From contig NW_024104909.1 in the NCBI RefSeq assembly GCF_003945595.2, forward strand, positions 992,001 to 1,056,000: 64,000 nucleotides of DNA. Reading direction: 5' to 3'. The position numbers and the translations under genes were made by a program. The stretch is from Pipra filicauda. Taxonomy: Eukaryota > Chordata > Aves > Passeriformes > Pipridae. The notes below the pieces were generated by a model. That model did no database searches. It was not told the origin of the DNA and worked only from the letters and a program-made list of their open reading frames with translations. Positions 1 through 12,800 of this stretch are shown here, one piece after another; within the stretch, counting starts at the first letter, position 1, and each line of letters starts with the position of its first letter.

Positions 1-1835
1 AAGTGGGAAAGGAAGTGCTAAAAGCTAATTAATTTTGAAGAGTTCTTACATCTGTCTCTCCTGATAGCAAGAAGTTACAAGACCCCTGATAGTTTCAGAG
101 CACTCCTCCATATAAATTGATGAATATGAAGAATTGCAGAACGATGTGACAGAGCAGCTGGATTCGTATCAAATGGAGCCTTTAATTAGTGGCCCTCTAC
201 AGTGTTCTGTCCTGGGGGCATCCTCCTCTTCCCAGGCCCCTTTGGACAAGGTCTGCCTCCTCCATTTTGCAGCATGACATGGATAAGGAGCGAGGGGCTG
301 GTGTCAGGGTGCAGAATGGACTCACAGCTGCTCCTACACGGTCCCAAGCCTCCGTGGAGCCAGAGAAAAAACAGACATTCCTGACTCACCACCCCAGACA
401 CAGAAACCCCCTCACCACCGTCCCACGGTATGAACTGAGGGCAGGTGGGGAACTGTTGCAACACCCATTAACAACTTCTGTGGCACAGGCTGGAAAGTTT
501 CTCCAACAAGGTCTGACAGCTCCTGACATTCACAGTGACACTAAACGAGCCTCTTGGAGGACTCTGTGTTTACAGCACTGCCATTAATAAAACCCTCTCC
601 TAATTCTGTAAACCTGTCATCTTTCGCCTGAAGAATCAAAGGGTTTCTACTCTACAGAAAGACACTTTGCATTTGCACTACTAAAAAACAGACCAAACAG
701 CGAATATTTTCCCCCAAATCCTTTTTTTTTCTATCACAGAGATGCAGTCGCAATGAAATCTCAAAACCCCTTTTTTCTCCCTTTGCAGACCACCCTTAAG
801 GCAGGTGTCTTGTGGGTGAGATCCAGAGTGCTGTCATGAGGGGCAGAAAGAGAAAAAAGCAGAAAAGATTTGTCTGGGGCTTATTGGCACAAGTTGTGTT
901 AAAGCACAGTGGTCACCAGACAAACTAGAACTGGTCAGTCACCAATCCTACTGAAGAGCAATTGCAGACTGAGCAGAGTTACTCCATCTGGAGTCCAGTC
1001 AATCTGTGTCCAGTTCTGGTCTCTGGAGATGTGGAGCTCCTGGAGCCAGTCCAGTGGAGGACAACAAAGATGATGAAGGGACTGGAGCATCTCTCTCGTG
1101 AGGAAAAGCTGAGGCTGCTCAGCCTTGAGAAGAGACACTGAGAGGGGACCTCATCCATGTCTGTCAGTGTCTGCAGGGAGGTGTCGGAGGGTAGACCAGG
1201 CTCTGCTCTGTGGTGCTGAGCAACAGGACAAGAGGCAATGGGCAGAAGATGATGCACAGAAGTTCCACTTGAATATGAGGAAGAACTTCTGTACCGTGTG
1301 GGTGACCAAGCACTGGAACAGATTGTCCAGAGAGGGTGTGGAGTCTCCTCACTGGAGATATTCAAGAGCTGTCTGGACACAATCTGGTGCCATGTGCTCT
1401 GGAATGACCCTGCTTGAGCAGGGAGGTTGACCCATTGTGGTCTCTTCCAACCTTACCCATTCTCTGATTCTGTGAGTTTGGCAGCATAAAACCTCAAGAG
1501 AAGTACCCAGGCAATTAGAAAGCTCTGTCTGACATTCAGAAGACACCGTAGCTCAAATCACTTACTACAAAGCCAATTCTTCTTGCACCTGGCAAGAAAC
1601 ATTGCAGAAACTCCCACCGAGCATCATTTATTTTAGTTCACTCCGAGCATTTTGTGTTGCAGCCTCCACAGCGACAAAACAGCTGAAGAAGAAGTGAGAA
1701 TGGTCACGTCCGTGGTCTGTTCAGACAGTCCCCTGAACCCCAGCTATGGCAAGGCCTCTCCCAGACCAACACAACAGCAGCACCACTGCTGAAGACACAA
1801 ACATGCCCCTGTCCCAGCAGGCTGGAGGTACTCAC
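1..1835 (-). other. AXIN1: AXIN1 intron 3, donor-proximal part
   Basis: This is the beginning of the intron that follows exon 3; it continues beyond the left edge. Its donor reads GTGAGT on the minus strand (bases 1830-1835). The stretch holds one truncated CR1 LINE copy at about 990-1475 and otherwise unique, non-coding sequence. Open frames here are short and overlap the CR1 copy or unique intronic DNA. No further AXIN1 exon was seen before the edge. Confidence 0.85.
990..1475 (+). mobile_element. Truncated CR1 LINE, 3' end
   Basis: The stretch follows the 3' end of avian CR1. It has the 'ggcc/acaaagatgatgaaggg'-type segment near 1064, the 'gaggggacctcatc' segment near 1142, the 'caagaggcaatggg' segment near 1230 and the 'cactggaacag' segment near 1311. 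It ends in a short tail resembling repeats of ATTCTGTG at about 1459-1475. As usual for CR1 it is 5'-truncated and has no poly(A). It lies in AXIN1 intron 3, antisense to the gene. Small indels and substitutions show that it is old and cannot encode a reverse transcriptase. Confidence 0.9.
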
Positions 1836-1976
1836 ACGCTGCTGTCTGTCAGCGACATGGTGTCGGCGTCGCTGGACATGCTCTGCTGCTCGCTGTCGTT
1901 GGCACTGGTCGCCGGGGCCAAAGCGTAGCCCGTGTTGACATAGTAAGGGTTAACAGGCTCTCTCCACGACCCATGC
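1836..1976 (-). CDS. AXIN1: AXIN1 exon 3 (second coding exon)
   Basis: This 141-nt exon continues the axin-1 reading frame from exon 2. The acceptor is a T-rich tract ending in GCAG just above 1976, and the donor is GTGAGT just below 1836. It completes the split Arg codon (AG from exon 2 plus G) and encodes residues about 294-339, ending two bases into a Val codon. The peptide runs [20 protein letters not shown] and then a Ser/Asp-rich stretch ending in [10 protein letters not shown]. This matches the region of vertebrate axin-1 between the RGS domain and the GSK3-binding segment, which is rich in Ser/Thr and carries phosphorylation sites in the family. Mammalian axin-1 has Tyr where this copy has His at about residue 294. 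Phases at both ends are consistent (2 nt in, 2 nt out). The next coding exon is outside the window. Confidence 0.95.
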
Positions 1977-4900
1977 CTGCAAAAAAACCAGAGTCACATC
2001 AGAAAGGCACAACCAGCGCCGGCGACGGGCTACAGAACAGGCTGTGTTCACACTAAGTTACACTGATAGAACGATGAAAAATTTGACTCATAACGGAAGA
2101 AAAGGGGAATTCATAGCGTAATGAAGATGATACTGGTAGAGATAAAGAAGGGAGGCAACAAGACTGCATGGAAGAACTCCAGTTTCCATCACGATTTACA
2201 GTGTACATGGGCTAGCTGCTCAGCATTGTCATTCATGAGTATCTAAAAGCAATACCTAGGTAATAAGACAGCATTTTTCTCAGTCAGAACAGGCTTTGAC
2301 TCTTCCAACAGGGAGGGATGTGTAGCACAGCTCACCCATTCCATGCTTACTTTAACATCCCTCTTTACTCCAACACGTTTGCTGAGGGAGGGAGGTGACG
2401 CAGGGAAAAGCTGTTGCTCACAACACAGTACCTAAAGCTGACCTCCAGTCTCACATTCAGGTACACCACATACTTGCAAATTCCATCAGGAAGGACCATG
2501 TAATCACAATGACTTTTCCAACAGACAATCTGCTCGCGGATCTACAGAGGTTAGTTTGTACACAACCTTGTTATTCAAGCACACATTCAGGCCAGACTCC
2601 TCTTCAGCAAAATGTCAGGAAGAGAGGCTGCCTTGCTCAGTTCCTGGCTCAGGAGGAGACCTGCATTGATGGTGAAGCAGCCTGTGAACCAAGCAGGCAA
2701 GAACTCCTTCACACTGACTGCCACTGGCATAGAAAAGCTACTGCTGCCAACTCTGCCAGCTCTGCTACCCTGCAGGACTGACAGGCCATGCAGGCAACTT
2801 GTTCCCACTGCAAGTCATTTTGCAATTTGCCAGAAGGAGGAACAAGCTGGAATGTTCACACCAACCAAACATCATTTAATCCCCTGTTCTCCCTGCCTGC
2901 CCCTCTGCATGAAGAGCAGTATTTGTAAGGTATCTTAAGAGTTGATGAATTCCTGGGTTTTCCAAGCTCTGAAAATCGGAGTCCTGTTTTAATTCAGATC
3001 ACAAAGCTCATCAGCATGATCTTTTATTTAGTAACTCAGTAACTGGCACCTGGTTGATGTGGTTTGCAATGGGCCCTGAGTAAACATCTCCATGGAGGGC
3101 ACATCACGCAACATGTGCTTCCCCATTCTGCCGTGAACAGCGGTTCTGGCTGAACTGCAGTGGTCAAAGTCCTACAGACAACAGAAAACAGCCCCTGCCC
3201 TTATGAGTTTACATTTAGATAAGGCAAGGAAAGCCATGAGAAAGGCACAGATGGAAGGCCCAGAGGTGAGGAAGACACCATCAAAGGGAAAAGCTGGCAG
3301 TCTGTGCCTCTTTGTACGGAGTATAAACGCAGGACAGCCACTACATGAACTGGGACTGGTGGAGAACCCATTTAAGGTGGAGGTTTTTGGAAAGCTGGAT
3401 GTATAATGTGGCACACAGTGTAGCAAGAGGGAAGCAATACCAAAGTATTTCAAAACCTGAACTGGACAGGGCTACAGCCTTCAGCCAACACACTGCTCAC
3501 TCAGCTCCTATTCGCCTGCCCTTTGGCTCCTTGACACACAACCTATTTTCCTTGTAATTCAAGGAGTCATGGATGCTCACTGGCCACTAAGAAGAATCAT
3601 ATTGTTTCAGGTCCATTATGGGATCAGTTAGAAACAAATTACTCTCCTATTCTCACAAAGAGAAAACTAGTATTTTGTTTGCCACAAATCAAACAAAACT
3701 CCAAGCTGTCTCTCCTTGGATGATGAAGCTCAGCACAGCTGCCTGGTGCAAAGAGCATTCATGGCTGTTTGAGGAAAAGAAAGCCTTGTGAGGTTTGTCC
3801 ATGCTCGGGTGCAATACAGAGTCAGTTGGGGATGAACGTTTACAGCTGCCTTGGGATGGTGAGTCACCACAGAACTTCCAGCACACAAACTTTCTGCCTG
3901 TCACTGCCAATGTGCACTGGAGCAAACTTATTACTATATTCCATCAGATTTCAGAACGGCTTTCTAGGGCAAATACTGGAAATAATTTGAACAAGTTCAA
4001 CCTAAAAAGCAAGGTATAATAAGTGAAAACCCAACCAGGCCCCTTCACCAGCTCTCCCCCTGCAGAACGGTCAGTTCTGAGCATTAAAGGAGTGCTGTGC
4101 AGTGCAACCCTCCTGTCAAATCCGACATGACAGCTGCATGATGGAGGCTGAGACAGCCTCTTAAATTGAGGCAGGAATGATGGATAGCTCAGGCCTTCCC
4201 TGCGGGCAAAGAGAAGGATGCTTTTTGGACAACCCAATTAAAATACAGCACCAACTTCTTCTAGTGGACCTTCCGTCAGGACTCTCTGGAAGAGGCATGG
4301 ATTATTGCAGCAGTATATTAAGAAAGAACTACAGTACAGAGAATAAAATGCACGGCTCAATCCATTTCTGCTTTGTATCTGCTGATACAGAGAGAGAACA
4401 GCAGAAAGCATCTGAAGAGGTTGCTGGGTGTGGAAGTGGGCTGGCTGAAGGAACTGAGAGCAAGCAGATGGGTGCTGGGTGGTCCCTGGCCCCTCCAAAA
4501 GAGTCAGGATGGATTGGCTCTCCTGCAGCAATCCAGGGCTGTGGGCTTCCCACTGACGATGTAGGTTTGGTCATAACTGTTTTATTTAGCTAAAATTACA
4601 CACTTAAGCGTGTATACAACAGGGATTACTTCCATTTTAGCTCTGCCTCTAATACATCAATGCAAATGTAAACTTTTGGTAAGCACAAGGAGATGGAAAG
4701 GGTATAGGATTTCAAAGCAATCATAACAGGTTACATTACTTTTGAGGAATCCATCTGTATTCAATCCTTCTCCTAATGTTCCCTCTCCCTGACAACTCTC
4801 TTCAGCTGGCTCGTATCACTATTTGAATGTTTTGTGCCGTGCCTCTGAAGAACGCTTTCAACATCTATTAGGAGGAAAACATTAAAGGAACATGGAGTCT

Positions 4901-7900
4901 AACAGAAAAAAAAACCTGGTCACTTCTGATCTGGGAGGGGAGGCTGCTTTAAAAGGGATTCAGGCACACTCAGAGCGATTTGAAATGTCAGCTAAAAGCC
5001 TCACATACCGAGCTCTATGCACTGATAAGGGCGATAAAAGGAAAGGTGAATATTTAAAGTTACACTTCACAAAAATTCCTGCAGACTTCTGGAATTTTAT
5101 TTTATTTTTTAAGACAGAAAGAGTAATGAACGTTTTTGAAATGAACACAGAACATTTCACACCTCACAGAAATAAAGCTGCACGTCTCTTCTGCAGCTCT
5201 CAGTTGCTCAACCCTCAAAATAATCACATAGGGAACAATTATAACAGAGATCACAGCGACCCGAGTAAGTCAGCCTGACCAGCTGCCTTTTCTTTGCATA
5301 AAGCCCTCCACTGATCACTGTACATTCTGGTAATGCTGACAAGGGCCAAAACTGCTGCAGAAAACCAACAGGTATCTCTTAGGGCTTCCTTCTGCCTGTT
5401 CTGGGTTTATTTTGCATGTTGTCTTGGCTGCACCCCATTCCCAAATCTCCCACTCCTTCAACCAAGACCAGCATGCAGCACTTTGGACATCAGCACTGTC
5501 AGATTTTGGAGCTTCAACGTGAGTGAGAAGAGAGGTGAGGTCCTCTTCAGTCCTCTTGCCCTACCTGGAGTTCCCACTGCATTGTGAATCCCTAAAGGCA
5601 TCCTTTTTTCTTCCAGCCTGAGATCCACAGTCTCCCTCACACAACTTCCCCTGATGGCTATTTCAATTTTAAATCAAAGATGCAAAGTCCCCCACTTTTG
5701 CCACACATGCTACTGTTTGCTCTATGCAAAAAAACCCACAGGGTTGGTATGCTCTGGGGAAGAATTGCATCACCTTCAGCATCCACAGTGGGAGGAAGAT
5801 CTCACTGATCCTGCCTGCAAAGCCAAATCCACACGGCACTCCCTTCGGTTCTCACCAGTTACATACCTCCTTCACTGATGCTCTTCATCAGGCATGGGAA
5901 AGAAACCCACTAAGGCAAGACTTCCTTGAAGATGCAAAGGCCTCTAGGCAACTAATTTCTGTAGAATTTAAATTTCCACTGGAGGGAATAAGTTGCACAA
6001 CACTCCGTTGGCAGGTCTGAGAGACATGGTCTTCCCAAGCCTTCTCGCAGTTCCAGTGTGGCTGGAACAGCTCCCAGTTTAACATGGAAGCTGATCAATC
6101 CATCAGTTTTCATTGCTACTGTCTCCTCCAGCTCCAGCACTGAATTTTTATGACACTGACATTTTCTGGAAGAAAACTTTTACTCCAAAGAATTGAAGCT
6201 GTGATAGAATCCAGGTAGGCTGGAAGTCCTCCTTTTGTGAGGGTCCCCCACCTGCATGATCCTGAGATAAGGGCATCTCCAAACTCCCCGATGGCATGGA
6301 GGGCACCTCCAAACTCCTGCACTACCAAGGAAGCACCTGTTTTAGACACCAGGTCAAGACTCAAGAGATGGAAGACTCATAAGTTGACAACCACAAAACC
6401 CAACATGTTCTCCCTAAGCAGCTCTTCCAGAAGGCTTCCTCCCATGACATTGCCTGAACTTTTGGTCACCAGTGTTTCAGTGAGCAGCTCGTTTTTAACA
6501 TGGGAGAAATCCCATTTTCTACACACCTGGAGCCATGAGGCAGCTGATAATCACCCCAACTTCATGAGTTGCCTCAGAAAGCTCCAAGCTCTCCAAGCTG
6601 CAGGAGTTGGAGGGGTGTTGGCAAGTCCCAGGGAAGGACACCCCAAAATGGGCTCTGCAGAAACTCCAGATCTCAGCACAGCGGATGGCAGGTGAAGCAG
6701 CTGCAGTGCCCTCCCTCCTGCACTGCAGGACACAATTCCTTCCTTCCTCTTTTGATGGGTGGTGTTTGGGCTGAGGGATGGTACCCAGAGACCACAGGTC
6801 AGGGCTGCAACTCAACAGGACGCAGTTACTCAGTCTCTGTGCTCCCACCCTGCTTTTTCACACCAACTTCTGACAACATAGTTCAAACTTTTACAGTTCT
6901 GTGTTCCTGAAGATGGCTATTTCCAAGAAATCAGCACTAAGCACTATCTTATTTGGTGTCTCCGGTTATTTTGCCTTCGTGATTGGAAGGACACAGTCTA
7001 ATGCTGAGACATCCTTCCAGCTCATTATTTTGACATGCCCCACTTATTCAGTGTGAAAAAAAATAATTTTTTCCATTTAAAAAGTCACATAGAAAGTCCA
7101 AGAAATAAAAAATCCTTCCAGAATGACAGGTCACTGGGCCTCCAGCTGGCCAGACACGATCAGCGCTCTCTTCCTCCCCAAACTTACATCTACCAACAAG
7201 CAGGTGACTGTCACATCCTTCACGCAATTCCACATTTCATGATCACAACCAGTCAATCAAATTAAAAGCTGCACATGCTAAGCTTATGATGTATGAGCCA
7301 AAGCAAACCCCTTCAGCATATCTAAACAGCACGAGCTGACAAGAGTGTCCAAGAGGCAGGGTCACCTTTAAACGAGGGATTACAACAGCATCCACCACAG
7401 AGTCTGACTTACAAGATTACATTAATCCACCACCTGAACAGAGAAGTCTCTGTTTCCAGTCCATGGTGCCAACAACCATCACAAATGGTTTTATGCTCAT
7501 GCACCACACTGAGCATAAAACTTGTTAGAAATGTCCAAAAGCATGCACAGAGTTCCCCAATCCATCATCATGGGAACGTTTTGGAGCTAAGAACAGAAAG
7601 CCTAAGAAGATGCAAAGCTGAAAATCTTTACTCCTGACTGGATTTAACCTGCACTAAAGATGCAAAATCTGCTCAAGAGGATAAAATTAGGGATTTAGCT
7701 GATAATTTGATTGCAGATCGTTGGGGTTGCTCCACTTAAAACTCTTCCCAATTACTCTGGGTGCTCAGATGCTGCTGTGCATCTCAACTTTATCACTGCC
7801 AATGTCAGGCTAATCACATGTGTTCTAGGCAAGGGCAGCTTCTTCAAAGATCACATCAATTCTGGACAACTTAATCTGTTCTTTGAGGTCTCCAGATGGC

Positions 7901-9773
7901 TCTTGCCAAGAAAGTTCACTTCCAGCCCTGCAGCCAGCGAGCGCAGCGGCCCCGGCGCTCTGCAGAGCATTACAAAGGAACCAGATCAAAGTTGTGTCTT
8001 ACAAAAAAATGAAATCTGAAGTTTGAAAAGCAACAGCAGCCTGTCACTTGTAGGCTTAAAGACGACTTCTGCATGCTCCAGCTATCAGGGAATTTATGAT
8101 TACAGTCTGGCTTTTAAAAGCTGATGAAAAAAACGACGCTCTTTAGCACTCCTTGCCTTTGCAAATCTGTATCTTCTTCCCTGCATATTCATCCTCCCAC
8201 GCCAGAGGAAGAAGGGAAATAAATAAAAATGTAACTAAAAGTACAGATAAGGGCTCTTCTTCTCTTTTCTTCTAAGGCATTCAATTCCATTTTAGGACTA
8301 TGCAGAGATTATTTTATGGGGAGCTTCAGCAATTATTGTGAAGTATTAAAGTACAGTTACAAAAGCCAAATCCAAGATTTACCAGTCTGAGTTTCCAGTT
8401 TCTCACTCCTTTGCATTTACCAAGGACATGCTACTTCTCAGGCAGGACTAAGGTACAGAGGACGCTTTAATTGCAACCAGTAATTTAGATCACAGGATAC
8501 AGCAAGGTGGGGGAGAAAATCTAGGAAGGAAGTTGAAATACAGGAAATAAAATGTTTGCCTTAGGAGGCAAATAAAGACTAGATAGGCTAAATATTGTGG
8601 CTGTATTGCCCTATCACCACCCTACCCTTCTCAAGAAAGGCTTTCAGACAACAGGATGAAACCACTGTGTTCCAAGGAAACTGCAGAACAAGTCCCTCAA
8701 GATTTGATCTCACTGTGCATCTCCAAACCAGCCCTCCTGGCTCCTCCTTCCCAAGGAAGGTGAGGCCGTGCTCACTCACAGCTCCAGTGTAACACTGGAT
8801 TTTGTCCACTAGTTACAGGTTTAAAATCAAAACTGCAAAACTCTGATTGTGACCAACAATAAAGTCAAGTTCTTCCTCAAAACAATGAACATCTTCCCTA
8901 GAATAAGACCACAACCCTCATTTATTTAATAGCTCAAAGCACAAGAAATTAATTAAAATAAAAAAGAAAATATGGGCAACACAATATCTGCACATCAATT
9001 AACAGGACACTTGGATCATTTTCCCGAAGTCAAATGAATGTTGCACAACATTTTGTTGCATATCTAAGAATAACAGGTATCTGCCTACGTTAATTTCAAT
9101 TCATTAGACTGAATTTATACCATAACATAGTAGTTTTTGTTTGTTTTTTTAAATGATGACGTGATTCATATTAATCCTTATCCATCATGAAAGGCTGACA
9201 TTAAATAGAGACATTTTCTATAAAATACACAGGATATTTGGCTTCATTCACTGTGACTGAACAAGAACCTCACTGCTCTGGCACTGCCAGGCTCCATCAG
9301 CCATCCAAAAGCTGCTGTAGTGACTTAAGAAGCTCCAAGACCAGGGCAAACCCAGCAGCCTGTGTGCATTTTGGATATCCAGGGTATACTGCTCCCATCC
9401 ATAAGCCACATTTGCCTCCATGTCCTGGCCTCTGTCAGACAATAGGCCATAGGAGACCTATTTTTAATACTCTATTGGAAGGGACAGAATCAAGCTTGTG
9501 CAGGGATGTGCTGAACATCCACACATGTTAACCCTCGAAATGAGTGGGATCCATGTCCTCATCCCTGACTCTCTGACCCTCCAAATGTGCTCTCCCTGGG
9601 GCACTGGGATTGCCAGCGTGGACGCAGGTACAGAGGGCTGATAACGCAGTCTCCTTCCCCTGCTTAAACTGAGAGCTGGGGAAAATTCAGCAAGAGGCTG
9701 ATTGGCAAGAGCTTTCCACTCTGCTAATTGGCTTCTCAGACTGAAATGACATCTATGTTCAATAGAAGTGATT

Positions 9774-9807
9774 TTATATATATATATACGTGTGTATATG
9801 TGTGTGG
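9774..9807. repeat. (TA)n / (TG)n compound microsatellite
   Basis: A run of TA dinucleotides passes through ACGTGTGTATATG into TG dinucleotides. It is an ordinary compound simple repeat in AXIN1 intron 2 and is likely length-polymorphic. Open frames crossing it yield only low-complexity Tyr/Ile/Val peptides. Confidence 0.9.
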
Positions 9808-12800
9808 TTAAGTGGATGAACACACGGAGTAGCCATTTCAGACAGCATGTAGCAGTGCCAGCTCCCAGCCCTCTGCTTTCCTTGGTGGCTGACCCAAGTA
9901 AATTTGGGTTGATGGAGAGGGGAAACACTTTGCAAAATGTGGGTCTCCGCACAGGCTTCTCTGCCCCATGGTCTGCCTTCCCTGGGAAGGCAGGCAGGAC
10001 AGCCGGGAGCGTAAAGGAGGCCCAGAGGAAATGGTTCTTCCCAGAAGGAGTCATATCCAACTTCCATGTCACAGATGGAGTAACACCAGCCACCCTCCCG
10101 ACAGTTCAGAGCCTTCCATGTCACGCCGAGCGAGGGACCATCCGTCCCTGCCCGAGCCCAGGGGGATGACACACGCAGCCAAAAGCATGTCCCGGCGTTC
10201 CAGCCGCGGGCCGGCCGTGCCGACACCCACACAACACGGCTCCCAGCCCGGAGCAACCCCCTCGCCCGCACGGAGAGGGCCTTCGTGGAACAAATTACTT
10301 CCAAATGCCTGGCTCGGAGGCACAGGGAGAGAGGGAAGCCCAGGTTTGTACCTGGGTCTGCTCACAACCTAAAGAAGGCAGCAGCTCCACTCAAAAACAC
10401 CACTGCCTGCAAACTATCAAATTAATCCCAGGATTTCAACAGCTTTTCTTCATTATTTTTTGTCTCAACCAAACCACAAATTTACTTAATGACTAAACCA
10501 GGCGAGCGAGTACTTTGTTTTCCAGACGGCAGGAACGTTTCTAACGGGATCCAGGTTTTCAGAACACACGTTTACCTGACGTCAGGCGAGGGAGAGGCTC
10601 TGCTGCCGAGATGCGTTTGATGCTTTTTTTAACTCCCCCAAACCTGCCAGCACCGTGGTCGGGGCATCTCCGAGCCCTGAGCCCGAGGAGAGGCGCTGAG
10701 CGGGGTGAGGAGGAATACAATAAGAACACTGTGTTCCAGGAATGACTGAATAAAGGCAAGAGCATGCTTTTGGCCAGCAGGATTCAGCGCTCTAACTCCC
10801 GTCTGCCGCTTTTCTTCTCTGTCTGAAGCAACGTTGTTTGTCCACGCTTCTCTGAAATGGAAAGTATTTCCTCTCGCCTGCTCGTTCCAAGGAAAGATCT
10901 GAGGAGGCCTGGTATAACCAGGCAGAACTGGGGATTCTCCAGTGACTCGCCTCTTCTTTGCCAAAATTTCTGCTCTACAAGAAAGGGCTTACAAGAAAGA
11001 AATTACGAGCAGATTTCTCTGCAAGCTCAGTAACTTAAGACCAGGGCCTGCAGAATGAGTAAGTTTTTGGACGGAAACAAAGCATCCAGCTTTGGCCAAT
11101 GACTCCAGATCATTCCCTTCCTTCCTAAATACCTACAGAGCCTCTGGAGTGTTCAAAAACGTGGGACAGGGTGGGGGCATCTACAGGTACATGAGTCACA
11201 CTGGGGAACGAGAGCCACTGGAATCCAAGGGCTAAATAAGACTATAGGGGATCAGCCCTTCCTTATATCACCAAAGGGCACCAACCCAGCACCTCAACCC
11301 ACTCCTGCATTGCTTTCAGGGATAAATTTCCTAACAGTTAAATCACAACAGTGGTGTTGCTGATGCCTGAAAGGGGAAGATATGCAACTCAGGGGGGCTG
11401 TGTTTTACAAAAACTACTTGCAGCTTTGACATGAAACCACTTGCCTGCACCACTGGGCCGTGTAACATAAGCTGAGCTGCATGACCACAGACTTGCTAGT
11501 CTTGCTTAAATCCCCTTTGAAACAATGGTATGAAACTCGATACTCGTTACCAACTTATTGCCAACAAACTTGGTATTTTAATGAAATTACAAATTTGGGT
11601 GGCAGAAGAAACCAGTTGATGTAATATTTTGAACACCTATGAGGCACCTGACTTAGCGCCTCAAAATGACTCAGGTTTGCTCAGGAAGACCTTTGATGAA
11701 GCCCAGCTAATGATGAGGTGGGCAGAATTAGCAGTAATCCTGCACAAAATAGAAGACTTTATTTCACTGATTAAGGTCTGGCTCACAAGGCACATGAAGA
11801 GAAGAGGTCTGCCTCCAAGCAGAGACCCTCGCAGGTGTCTTAATTCCTACAGAAACGATCCAAGAAATTTCCCCCATTGAACAAGAACCTTTGAGGTGAA
11901 TGAACTCCGACCTCAGCTGGTAACAAAACCAGAAACATGGAGGGCTGGCAAGACCTGGCAGAGATAAAGCTGATAGTCAGGATTTAATAGTGCTCCCAGA
12001 GGGGAGATTCAGCTGATTAGAAACATCCTAATCTTCTGTCTCAGTGTATATTAAAGGTCAAGAAGTGGGATCAGATATTGGCAGCACATGAAAAAACAAC
12101 CCAGTTGAGCAAAAGACCTTCACAAAGACGTTTCATACCTTCGCATTAAAAATTCCTGCAAAGCCTTATTTAACTTTACTTCTATCTAGGGAACACACTC
12201 AAGTTTGAAGTCAAGAGACCATTAGATCGGGACAGAAAAGAAGTGCCTCTGCAGAAGACTTCTGTCTCCAATCAGTACTTTATAATGAGCAGGAGTTCAT
12301 AAGCATCAGCTGACTGCAACCATGGCAGATAAGTAGGTCTCAGAAGTACAGCACCATGAAACAGAGCTTCTCTAGCAGTCCTCTGGAGTCTCACAGGCTC
12401 CCCAAATGGGGTCATTAAAGGATACTTGTTAGATCATGTTAACAAACGGCAGGCTGTATCAACAACAACATACTGGCAAGCTGCAAAAAGCTTTTAAACT
12501 CGCTCTATTATTTATTGCTCAGCTCTGAAGAGATGTCAGCATCACAGCAGAAGTACAAATCCTAATTCAGTCTCCTGGTCTCTACTGGGAGCTCATAATC
12601 CGACATTCCCTTCTCAGCTCAAGCCGACCTGGCCAATACAACGCTGGGGTTGGGGCAAGAGGAGGGTGGACTGAGTCATGTTGTCCTGACAAGGTCCATT
12701 AGAGGTTGACAGCAATGACAAATCCTCAGAAGAACTGTAATAACAACCACCAGAAGGAATGTAAAATGCAGAAAATGTGTCTAAGGGAGGCAGACACCCG

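Noticed and set aside
979..1430. Open frames on both strands at 1-1.4 kb
   Set aside because: They are fragments of a decayed CR1 3' end, which is largely untranslated region in the intact element.
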